Source: Hysterangium stoloniferum
Lineage: Eukaryota; Basidiomycota; Agaricomycetes; Hysterangiales; Hysterangiaceae
Length of the DNA stretch: 64,000 nt
Reading direction: 5' to 3'
NCBI GenBank assembly: GCA_015178975.1
Contig: WHVD01000022.1
Span: 372,001 to 436,000 of the forward strand
In this document: positions 23,402 through 33,196 of the stretch, in pieces
Layout of the letters: each line of letters opens with the position of its first letter
Numbering within the stretch: position 1 is the stretch's first letter
Notes under the pieces: generated by a model
What the model was told of the DNA's origin: nothing
The model's input: the letters and a program-made list of their open reading frames with translations, nothing else
Database searches by the model: none
Program-made: the position numbers and the translations under genes

Positions 23402-26190
23402 TGGTCTGGGTTTGAGCAGGTAAGCTGTATGAAAGTCAGTAACAATTTCCATGGCATTACCAAGTTCTATGGCCAAAATCCATGAAGTCTCTTCGTCAGT
23501 GCCCTCGTAACCCACCCACTTGACCAAGTAAAGCAGTTTGCAAGTGTGTCAATGCTTATCGATTTTTGAATCTAAAATTTGTGAGATTTCAAACTTGGGT
23601 GCTCTGTCAATAATAATCAGAGGAGGTGGAGATTGCACATGATCCAGGATAGTGTTAGCAGTACAAGGTTCTAACATAGAAACATGAAATACTGGGTGTA
23701 CCGCATGCATGCTATCCAGACATAGGGTCCAAGAGACTGAACCTACTTGTGCTATTATTTCAAATGGACCTAAATATTTTTCAGGCAAGCTTCTTTGATG
23801 GATGGGTAGTCCAAAAGAATTGAGCTTTGACAAAAACATGATCGTCAATTTTGAAGTTGGGTGGCGGAATCTGGTGTTTGTCCACTGAACACTGATATTG
23901 CTCTTGGGTGGACATTATTGCAGTCCAGAGTTCTTCATGGAGCTTGTGGAGGTCTGTGACAAACTCTTGAGCACAGGCAGAGGCAAGATTTTGTTCTGGA
24001 TGTATTGTAATATTTGGATTATATCATTTATTTGCAAAGAATGGGAAACACCAGTAGTGGCCGAAGGTGCATTGTTGTAAGCAAATTCTGCAAGTGGTAA
24101 CAGGGATTTCCAATTGTCCTGTTGATAGTTGCAATACACATGGAGATATTGTTCCAATGTCTGGTTGATGCACTCAGTTTGTCCGTCACCTTCTGGGTGA
24201 TGTCCAGACATAAAGTGTAACTTCATGTCCAAGGATTTACTGAGGGATCTAAAGAAGTGAGATACAAACTCTGATCCTCAATCGGAAGTTACGTGGGACA
24301 GAACTCCATGCTTGGAAAATACATTGATAATAAACAGTTCCGCCAACTGCATGGACATGATGGTATCATATGTGGGAATGAATATACCTTGTTTTGAGAA
24401 TCTGTCAACAATGACTAGAATGGCGGAAAAGCCTTTGGAGTCCAGTAGGTGTTCAATGAAATCCATAGAGATGGAATTCCACAGGTATTCTGGTACCGGG
24501 AGTTGTTTCAAAAGGCTGTATGGCTTGTGTCACTGTGATTTAGAGTGTGGACAAGTAATGCAAGATTTACAATAGTGCTTAATGAATCCTTGGAGTCTGG
24601 GCCAAGTATATTCTCTTCTTATTATTGATAGAGTTTTGTTGAACCCGAAATGTCCTGAGAGTGGATGATCATGTTTGTACTGGAGAATCCTGTGGCGGAG
24701 TCCAGTACATAGATACGATCGTCAAGTCTAATGAAACCATGCTGATCAAGAGACCACTGGGGTTGAGCAGGGTCCACGGGATTATCAAGGTGTGCTTTAG
24801 TTATTGGTCTAGTGGAATTGCCGATAGAATATCTTGATGTAACTTCTCAATATCCATAATGATAATTTCATGGACAATGGGATGGATGAGGGTCGCACGG
24901 ACTGATGCAGTAAGTTGCTGATTTGTGAAAATGGGTTTCAAGTTGTGCAGGTTTACCATGACATAGTCATTGCTCCCCTCTTTAGGATAGACATCCCATC
25001 ATCTAGTTAAAGCATTGGGTTTGCCACCGAGATGGCCGGGTTGGAAGCAGATAATCATATTGAAGGCTGATAAGTATTCGGACCAGTGGGCCTGCCAGCA
25101 GGTCAAAAGCTTTGTGGTAGAAAAGTATTCCAGGTTTTTGTGATCTGTTACAACGTCAATTGGAATTCCCAAGCCTTCCAAATAGTGTCGCCATGCTTTG
25201 AAAGCTGACAAAATTGCCGGGAGTTCCTTATCATGAATGTCATAATTGAGCTCTGCTCCGGTGAAAGTCCAGGACAGAAAGGCCACAGGGTGGACTTCTC
25301 CGTCAGAGTCCTGGATAGACAGAATGGCTCCAAGTGCATACTCCGAGGCATCCATCTCAACAATGAGCAGAAAGTCTGGTTTCCAGTGTGACAGAATTGG
25401 AGCTGAAGAAAAAGAATCTTTTAAAAGATTGAAAGCTTTTTGACACTTATCATTAAAATTCCACAGAGTATCCTTGCATGTAAGATGAGTAAGGGGCACT
25501 GTGATGTCAGAATATCCATAGATAAACTGTCGGTAAAAATTAGCAAAGCCGAGGAAAGATTGTATATATTTGACTTTTCTGGGTTCTGGCCAATCTTTAA
25601 TGACTTGTAATTTAGTTTCATCTATGCGGAGTCTGCCGGGTCCCATAATGAAACCTAGATACTCCACAGAGTCTGTGTCAAAAGTACATTTTTTACCATT
25701 TGTGAATAAACCATGTTGTCTGAGTCTCCAGAGAACTTCATGGACTTGTTTGTCATGTTCCATGGGGTCCTCAGAGTAGATAGGAATGTCATCCAAGTAA
25801 ACAATAATGCATACATTGAGCATGTCAGAGAAAATGGCATCAATAAAATGTTGAAAAACAGATGGAGCATTGGTGAGTCCAAAGGGCATCACCAACCACT
25901 CAAAGACCCATAGTGGGTTCTGAAAGTGGTTTTCCATTCATCTCCCACAGAGATCCGGACCAAATAGTAGGCATATTCAAGGTCTATGTTGGTATAAATC
26001 CAGGCATTCCATGGAGCATCAAGCAGGTCAGATATAAGTGGGAGTGGATATTTATCCTTTTTTGTGACAGCATTGAGTCCTCTGAAATCAACACATACTC
26101 TAAGGGATCCATCCTTTTTCTTGACAAACAGAACAGGTGCTCCAAGAGGAGTTTTTGAGGGTCTAACCCATGTGGAGTCCATGGGGTTGC
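23402..26190 (-). pseudogene. Chromovirus pol relic, element E3 (protease deleted)
   Basis: Minus strand. RT begins at about 26180 with [20 protein letters not shown] and contains VYLDDIPIYS. RNase H ([34 protein letters not shown]) runs to 24999. Integrase core pieces follow: ILVIVDRFSKQGIFIP and VTSD at 24511-24278, then GDGQTECINQTLEQYL at 24232-23915. The C-terminal chromodomain (LLYLVKWVGYEGTDEETSW) is near 23500. Compared with E1 and E2 about 0.9 kb is missing between gag and RT, which removes the protease. Several stops (for example at 25000 and 23560) break the frame. Confidence 0.85.
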
Positions 26191-26206
26191 TTACTCTTTT
26201 TTCGAG

Positions 26207-27430
26207 TCAGAAGCCAGTTTGTCCTCTGACGGACTTTCTGGAGGAGGCTTTGGCTGTTTGACCTTTTGTAGAGTTTGCTTTCGCCAACGGACATTCTGGA
26301 ACTTGATCACTTGGTTTTCCACACAAGAGACCCAGGTTATTGTCCATACAACATTGTCTTTCTTGTGGGGTCAGTTTGCCATTGGGTCCAAGCTTGCCTG
26401 TGAGGTCAGGTTTTCCAGTTTGCTTGCCAGACTGTTGACCTTTGTTGTTGTTGTTGTTGTTAGAAGACTTTTTATCATTCCGCTTGTTGGATTGCATGGA
26501 GTTTTGGTTGCTGGTTGATGAGTTGTTGTTGTTGGGTTTATTGGCCATGGACTTGACCTTGTCCACAGAGGTCTCGCAGGCAACTTCCACACAACATTCA
26601 GAATAGTGTGTGTCCACATTTTGAGCCTTGAGGCACATACGGGACAGTGTTTTTGGCTTGCCATCTTCTCCTTTTGAGACTTTGTCTTTAAGGTGGGATG
26701 GCAGACCGGTCGGATCACCCCACTGACAACGAGCTGCAAGATTGTTGAATTGGACAATATAGTCTGTGATGCACTGTGTGTCCTTCATACAAAGATTTGT
26801 GAGACTATTCTCGGCTTCTCCTGTTGGATCATCCCAGCCAAAGTTGGTTTCTAGCTCCTCAACAAAAGCATCCCAATCTTCAAGCCAAAGTGGCTCTTCC
26901 TTGGAAAGTCTGCTAAAAGCCAGTTCAAACCATTTCAATGCAGATCCCAAGAGGTATGAAAGTGCGTAATTGACTTTTTGGGAGTCCATGGAGAATGCAG
27001 AGGATTGGTCATTGAAATTAAAGTGACATTGCATGAGGAAAGTGGAAAGTTTGTTGGGATTGGAACCCATGAAGGGTTCTGGAGCATTGACTTTTGACCA
27101 TGGAGGTTCCAGATCCTTCTTTTTGCCTTCTCTGAGCATATGATTCATTAACCTTTCTAAAGTGATTGCTAAATACTCGGAAGCAGGATCTGAAAGTGGC
27201 AGTTGATCGCTAGACGGGGGATCTTCGACACCTTTGCCTTTGTCAGGGACCACAGACTCGTCCTTGTACTCAGATTCATCTGGGTTTTCTGGGACTTCTT
27301 TGATACAGACTTCTTCCATGGCTTCCAGCTGGTTCATGAGTGTCTGACTGGTATACAAAGTAAGTGGGGAATGAATAGTCGACAGTCCAGGTAATGATGC
27401 CTGTATGTGTGCTTTTCTTCTTGTTGGCAT
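26207..27430 (-). CDS. Gag-like protein, element E3 (open but with broken zinc knuckle)
   Basis: One uninterrupted frame of about 407 residues from MPTRRK, the start shared with E1 and E2. It holds the capsid-like block APEPFMGSNPNKLSTFLMQC, WLEDWDAFVEELETNF, TQCITDYIVQFNNLAA, then an N/S-rich linker. The nucleocapsid knuckle is damaged: E1 has C-x2-C-x4-H-x4-C, while here the first C is G and the H is D. A short in-frame deletion near residue 240 removes HQFYASLP. It probably makes no functional Gag but is still open. Confidence 0.65.
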   Translation of the reverse strand: MPTRRKAHIQASLPGLSTIHSPLTLYTSQTLMNQLEAMEEVCIKEVPENPDESEYKDESVVPDKGKGVEDPPSSDQLPLSDPASEYLAITLERLMNHMLREGKKKDLEPPWSKVNAPEPFMGSNPNKLSTFLMQCHFNFNDQSSAFSMDSQKVNYALSYLLGSALKWFELAFSRLSKEEPLWLEDWDAFVEELETNFGWDDPTGEAENSLTNLCMKDTQCITDYIVQFNNLAARCQWGDPTGLPSHLKDKVSKGEDGKPKTLSRMCLKAQNVDTHYSECCVEVACETSVDKVKSMANKPNNNNSSTSNQNSMQSNKRNDKKSSNNNNNNKGQQSGKQTGKPDLTGKLGPNGKLTPQERQCCMDNNLGLLCGKPSDQVPECPLAKANSTKGQTAKASSRKSVRGQTGF

Positions 27431-27463
27431 ATTGACAATCTGCAAGTCTTAGTCAGAAAATAC

Positions 27464-28251
27464 TGTTAAGCTGCATGCAGAGCTTATCAGAGGGTTTCCG
27501 GAGAAACCTGCAGGAAAGCTGGTAGGACTTGGCTTCAGCTTATAGGCTGCACCCTCACGAGATCATGTCGTCCAATTTCAGATGGGTGGATGGGAAACCC
27601 AGGGAGTGGGGGTAGTTGGAGGTCAAGGAGTGATGAGTCAGGAGTTGAGTAGTAAATAGTCGGAGGTTGAGTGATAGAGGGTCGGAGCCCATGGGCTCCA
27701 ATGAGTAAGAGTGGTGTGTTTCAAAGAGGAGAATAGAGTGGAAAATATACTGAGATTACTGGGGAGAATCTGAGCTGATTTTCTGACTGGATTGTATGTA
27801 CAACATCTGCCAGACTATATAGACTGTGGAATGTATAACATACCAAATCCAGTAATAATGAAATCTAAACTAGCAAATATGAAACAAGATAAGTAAACAC
27901 CAAACTTGGTGTTAGGAATGGAATGGAGTCCGAATCGTGAAAGGTCATTAGACCATAATGGGAATGGAGTGGGAGTGGAGTCTGAATTGTGACAGGTCAT
28001 TTTTCCATAATGGGAACAGGGCTCAGTTAGAGAGCTGACAGGTTTTCCCAGTGGGGTCCAGTCACTGGTATGTGGGACAGGGTCAGAGATAGTCAGGAGC
28101 AGGGTCTGGCAGGTATTCCAGTGACTGATACATGGACAGGTCTGATGTATGAAGTCTGGCGGGTATTCTGGTAAACTGATAATTGGTGCGTGTAGGGTGC
28201 AGGTGCATATAAGTTAGTACCCAGAGTCTGGCAGGATTTCCAGTTGTAACA
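27464..28251 (-). repeat. 5' LTR of element E3 (family A)
   Basis: Between TGTTAAGCTGCAT (27464) and CAGTTGTAACA (28251). It is upstream of the minus-strand gag and contains the conserved U5 motif (27525-27560) and the palindromic CGG-N12-CC(A) site at 27683-27700. Confidence 0.85.
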
Positions 28252-28254
28252 GAG

Positions 28255-28895
28255 TGGGGGTCATTGGTGAAGATTTGTCCCACAATTATGATACATAATC
28301 CCATTCCTATAATGAACAAGTGTGGACAATATATTGCATGGTACATAATGTAAATTCCATCCACAGTCACAAACACAGTTTAATTGCTTTTGAATACCAG
28401 CATCTCTGGTCTGAAGTCAAATGACAATATCACAGTCAGGATTTTGGGAATGTATGATATCCAAACATTTACATTTTGTATGATTTCCATCATCTAAAGT
28501 TGGAGAATTTATATCATGGTGTTTATCCCCACCTAGCACTGTGGTTGCCCAGTGAACAGATAACTTGTTGAGTCCTTCATATCCAGAATGCATAAACTGA
28601 TATGACCATTCACCATCAGGCTATTCATCCCAGTCTTGAAATTTCCTATTCTCCATTGGTCCAATAGATGTTTGTAGAGCCTTGAGATGGTTCTTAGACA
28701 TGAAATTGGGAGATGGTGATAATTTCTCTAATTTTGGTAAAGGAGTAGGAATGGTAATGTTGGGCTTTGGTGGCTTGAAAGCAATATCATCAGGAATAGT
28801 GTGAGGTGGGACTTGGGAATTAAATATAGATGGATTGATCTGATTTGGATTTAAAAAATAACCAAAAGGATATCCTATCAATAATGAATTAATTA
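28255..28895 (-). pseudogene. Transposon-associated zinc-finger protein fragment (WRKY-GCM1-like)
   Basis: The minus-strand frame runs through PMENRKFQDWDE, GEWSYQFMHSGYEGLNKLSVHW and TLDDGNHTKCKCLDIIHS, then NPDC, an in-frame stop, then QKQLNCVCDCGWNLHYVPC, STL.HY.NGI.YHNCGTNLH. The spacing of C, C, C..C, C and the final H.N...H resembles the WRKY-GCM1 zinc finger seen next to basidiomycete DNA transposons. That family assignment is inference from pattern. The E3 5' LTR cuts it at 28251 and a solo LTR lies upstream at 28952, so it is a remnant of an older element. Confidence 0.5.
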
Positions 28896-28951
28896 TTCTG
28901 TATTAAATAATTGAATATAGCTCATACCTTCCAGGTCATAACCAGGTAACA

Positions 28952-29754
28952 TGTTAAGAACGGAATGTAATGGCAGGTTCCGGGGAACCTGCAGATAGTC
29001 TGGTAGGACATGGCTTCAGCTTATAGGCTGCACCCTCATGAGATTGTGTTGTCCAATTTCAAACAGGCAGATGGGAATCCTGGGGAGTCTGGGGGGTAGG
29101 TGACAAGTCAGAGGTCAAGAGTCAAGTTGGAGGTCGAGGGTCAAGTTGGAGGTTGAGGGTTGAGTTGGAGGTTGAGGGTTGAGTTGGAGGTTGAGGGTTG
29201 AGTCAGAGGTTAAGAGATAGATGAGTTGGAGCCCATGGGCTCCGATGAGTAAGAGCAGTGTGTTTCAAAGAGGAGATTAGAGTGGAAAATGTACTGAGAT
29301 TACTGGGAGAATCTTAGCTGATTCTCTGACTGGATTGTATGTATAACATCTGCCAGACTATATAGGCTGTGGAATGTATAACATACCAAATCCAGTAATA
29401 ATGAAAACGAAACTAACAAACATGAAACAAGATAAGTAAACACCAGATTTGGTGTTAGGGATGGAACGGAGCGGAGCGGAGTCCAAATCGTGACAGGGCA
29501 TTTGTCCATAACGGGAAATGGAGCAGAGCAGAGTGAGAATTGTGACAGATCATTTGTCCATAACAGGAATGGGGCTCAGTTAGAGGGTTGATGGGTTTTC
29601 TGAGCGGGGTCTGGTGATTGGTATGTGGGACAGGGTTGGAGATAGTCAGGAGTGGGGTCCGGCAGGTATTCTGGTAAACTGACAATTGGTGCGTACAGGG
29701 TGCTGGTGCATAAAAGTTACTGCCCAGAGTCCAGCAGGATTTCTGGTCATAACA
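28952..29754 (-). repeat. Solo LTR, family A, with TAACA target duplication
   Basis: TGTTAAGAACGG...GGTCATAACA with TAACA on both sides. About 21-bp repeats (GTTGGAGGTTGAGGGTTGA) fill 29105-29215. The palindrome at 29227-29244 is TGGAGCCCATGGGCTCCG. Confidence 0.85.
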
Positions 29755-30067
29755 TAACATCCTAGATGGATAAGGCCCATGATGGTACAGTCCAGGAACT
29801 ACTACATATATAATTTAGTAAAATACAGAAATTATTAAGGGAAACTTGGCATGCCTTTTCCAGGAATAGATATTGTTAGTTCATAGTCTTTAGTATTGAC
29901 AATATCAGGCCTGCAATGACATTCAAATAATTTGTGAAAATGATGGAATAGAAACTATATAAATAGTACATTAGAATCAGTTCAAAAAGTAATATGATAA
30001 TACATCATTAGAGAAATAAGACAGACAATTCCAAAATAAGAGGAATAACTGAATAAATTTCTAGGAC
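29755..30067. other. Unrecognised A+T-rich spacer
   Basis: Nothing recognisable; probably the continuation of the transposon remnant seen at 28255-28895. Confidence 0.3.
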
Positions 30068-31019
30068 TGTTAAGAACGGAAAACTGACTGATGTCGGCAG
30101 ACCGACGGGGACCGAATGGAAGGACTTGGCTTCAGCTTATGTGCTGCGCCCTCGCAAGTTACCGTCAGGTGTCCTTAAATTTTGGGTGGGCGAAAACTAG
30201 TCCTGTCAGGTAAACCTCTCGGTGAACTACCGATCGGAAACTGAAGGATAAGTCGAGGGTTGGGCTGAGGGGTCAGAGACCAAGAGTCGGGGACCAAGAG
30301 TCAGAGACCAAGGGTCGGAGACCAAGAGTCGGAGACCAAGAGTTGGAGACCAAGGGTCGGAGACTAAGAGTTGGAGACCAAGGGTTGGAGACCAAGAGTC
30401 GGAGACCAAGGGTCAGGGACCAAGGGTCGGAGACTGAGAGTCGGAGATTAGAGGTTGAAGTTGTAAATCGGATGGAGTCGGAATGTGGTGGTCGTGAATA
30501 GATAATGGAGTCGGAAATTAGAGGGGTATCTAAGTTGATCTAAGTCGATTTTCTAAGTTGATATTCTGATTGTCCTGTAACTACATTTACAGCGGGTTTA
30601 TATATGAGTTGTCAGCGTCTAGAAACTACTAACTAAGGGAAGAGCGGAAACACTATTTGACAAATAGACTTGACTAGAAACCGGAAGGTTACAATAAGAT
30701 TGGAAGCCGAGATTTAGCCGAGAGCGGGATTACGAGAAAAGGGAATAGTCCACAGGCTACAAGTATATACGGGCATATGTGAAACATAGAGTAAAATGGA
30801 TCATCATAATGAAAGGGGACATATCAAAGCATAACCAGATGGTATGAGTATATTTTGACAGGGGCGTAAATGAGGTTTGATCACCATGAAGGTATACGTC
30901 AGTGTCGCGTTCCGAAGGTTGCCGAAATGATGACTTGATCAATAACTTGGAACATCGATAGACAGTAGTATTCTTGGGGTCCGTCGGTTTGCGACATGGG
31001 TTACGACACAGTCGTAACA
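30068..31019 (-). repeat. LTR, family B, enlarged by a minisatellite
   Basis: TGTTAAGAACGGAAAACTGA...CAGTCGTAACA. It is 952 bp against 743-744 bp for other copies; the excess is a tandem array at 30254-30450. AGGAC stands on both sides, as for a solo LTR insertion, and its right flank is the truncated 3' LTR of E1. Confidence 0.8.
30254..30450. repeat. Minisatellite, about 15-bp unit, in LTR
   Basis: Repeated GGAGACCAAGAGTCG with A/G variants, about 13 copies, in the U3 part of the LTR. Related GTCGGA words are expanded in other LTRs here (18670-18715, 29105-29215). Confidence 0.75.
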
Positions 31020-31770
31020 AGGACTTGGCTTCAGCTTATAGGCTGCGCCCTCACTAGATCGTGTTGTCCAATTTCAAACGGACGGATGGGAATCCCAGGG
31101 AGTCTGGGAGGGGTTCGTGGGTCATAGGTCATGAGTCGTGAGTCGAGATAGTCGAGAGAGATAGATGCGCCGGAGCCCATGGGCTCCGACTAGTGCGAGC
31201 GGTCTGATAAGAATAGGGTTTTAGGGCGGAAAATATATTAGATTACTGGGGGGAATCTAAGCTAATTTTCTGACTGGATTGTATGTACAACATCTGCCAG
31301 TTCATATAGACCATGGAATGCATGACATACCGAATCCAGTAATAATGAGACAAAATGAGCAAAACATAAAACGGGAAATGTAAACACCAAGTTTGGTGTT
31401 AGGAACGGGACGGAACGGAGTGGAGTCTGAATCGTGACAAAGCATAACCCATAACAGGAAACAGAGCGGGAGTGGAGTCCTAAATCGTGACAGGTCATTT
31501 GACTAAAACAGGAATGGGGCTTGATTAGAGTGGTGACGGGATTCTGAGCAGGGACCGGTGACTGATGCGTGGGACGAAGACGGACATAGACAGAGACGGA
31601 GTCCAGGGGAAGTCCGGTGACTGATATGTGTCGTAATGAGGTCGAACGTAATGAGTCTTGACATAATGGAGTCTGGGCGGGAAATCCTATAAACAGACAA
31701 TTGGTGCTTGTAGCGTGTGGGGGCGTACGGGTTAGTGCCCGGAGTCCAGCGGGATTGTCCGGTCGTAACA
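31020..31770 (-). repeat. 3' LTR of element E1 (family A, outer end missing)
   Basis: Starts at AGGACTTGGC, which is about 50 bp inside the family-A LTR, and ends CCGGTCGTAACA. The adjoining 31771-31790 is the complement of the polypurine tract AAAGGGAGGATAC. The best-preserved palindrome, CGGAGCCCATGGGCTCCG, is at 31171-31188. Confidence 0.85.
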
Positions 31771-31920
31771 GTATCCTCCCTTTATGCTGAAGTCCCAAAG
31801 AGGCTCTAGACCTAGATAAGGTTCTTGTCGGCTACATGCATGTGTCAAAAGTCATGTCGGTTACACGTATGTGTCAAAGAGTCATGTGATCTGGAAGGTA
31901 AGGTTCAAATGTGATGAGCC

Positions 31921-31930
31921 TATATATAAA
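31921..31930 (+). promoter_or_regulatory. TATA box of the antisense gene in E1
   Basis: TATATATAAA, 60 bp upstream of the ATG at 31981. The equivalent TATATAAAAA in E2 (42091-42100) is 59 bp upstream of its ATG. Conservation in two copies and in the E4 remnant supports a real promoter. Confidence 0.55.
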
Positions 31931-31980
31931 TTTAAAAAAATAGAAATTTCTTCTTCTTTATTACCCCCATCATTGACACC

Positions 31981-33001
31981 ATGGGACCAAAGCCCACGCC
32001 GTGCAAACCTATGCCAACCGCTGGGCCCTCCACGGGCAATCAGTACTGGGCGCCGCTGTCCACTGCCCAAATATTGGCACAGCAGGACGAGCAACGATGA
32101 CAGCATGGAGAGGCGGAGCGAGAAGCCCAAGAGGTGGAGGAGGCCCTGAATAGGGAGTACCAGGTGGCAGTGGCTGCGGAGGAAGAGGCTGCGAGGCAGA
32201 AACAGAGGGATGAGGAGAAGGCTGGGCAAGTGGCCGTGGAGAAAGCCAGGGTGGCAGCAGAGAAAGCCCGGGCGGCCATGGATCGAGCCGCGGTTGTTGC
32301 AGGAAAGGTAAGTCCCATAGTTCAACTTGTCGTTTTTTTTTTTTGACCTGGCATTTCAGCGCAAGGCAGCGGAAGTCGAGTCCGAGTCCGAGGGAGAGGC
32401 AGAGAGCCCCAACAAGGTAAGTCTCGGGTACGTGGGCATACCGTGGAGCTAACCGTATGAACAGAAAGCAAGGAAGGTGGCACCAGTCTCCCTGCCAACT
32501 CGGAACAACCCGCGGTGTTCCAGTTGTAATGACCGGAACACTGAATGTAATTGGAAGTCCGGCCGGGGCCCGGGATGCTACCAGTGTGCGCACCTCAAGG
32601 CGAGGTGCTCACTTGTTCATGAGCACGCCGCGGGGTCTGGCAGTACACGGGAAAGTGGCGGGTCGGACGGGTACTCCGGTCTGGAGGAGGTTTTGGGATG
32701 GATCGCCGATGGGATAGAAGCCCAAAACGAGTTGCTCCGGAAGGGCAACAAGGTCAGCGTGGTCATGGCCACTGATCTCCGTGCACTCCGCACGGACCAT
32801 TACAGGTTCCTAGTGGAGTACGCCGGGTTTGTCTATGAGAAGCCGGAGGACGGGAGTTCCGAGGAGGCCGGTTCAGATGAGGAGGGGGTGCCCGCGGAGG
32901 TCGCAGAGCTACCCGAGGAGATGAATGAGGCAGGAAAGGCTGAGGCGGAAAAAGAGGCGGGGAAAAAACATAGCCCCATCAATGCAGATGAAGAAGAGTA
33001 G
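31981..33001 (+). pseudogene. Spliced antisense gene of chromovirus E1: coiled-coil Zn2Cys6 protein
   Basis: This gene lies opposite to gag-pol, between pol and the 3' LTR. Exons are 31981-32307, 32360-32416 and 32465-33001; introns of 52 and 48 bp have GTAAGT donors, AG acceptors and a CTAAC branch site, and all junctions are phase 0. The product would be about 305 residues. Residues 40-109 form a charged A/E/K/R coiled coil, residues about 140-180 a fungal binuclear cluster C-x2-C-x6-C-x9-C-x2-C-x6-C, and the C-terminus is acidic and ends KKHSPINAD. One TGA at 32098 interrupts exon 1 where E2 has CAA. Zn2Cys6 proteins bind CGG triplets, so a DNA-binding regulator is inferred. Confidence 0.75.
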
Positions 33002-33196
33002 AATAGTAATAATAATTTTGAACATAAAAAGTAAAGCGTGAAAAACATAAGAAACAAAGTCAAGCCAAAGTCTGTGGGAGATCCACTTTGAGGACTTGAC
33101 AAGACAAGTCAGAACCTGTAAAAGCAAAGAGAGACATAGGGCAACAGGGAATAGTGAAAATGAGTCCAAACGTAACACGGGGTCCACGGAGTGTGG

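Noticed and set aside
32009..32593. Proline/leucine-rich minus-strand ORF over the Zn2Cys6 gene (also 42215-43195)
   Set aside because: Composition mirrors the charged coiled coil on the other strand; the plus-strand gene has conserved introns and cysteines, the minus frame does not.
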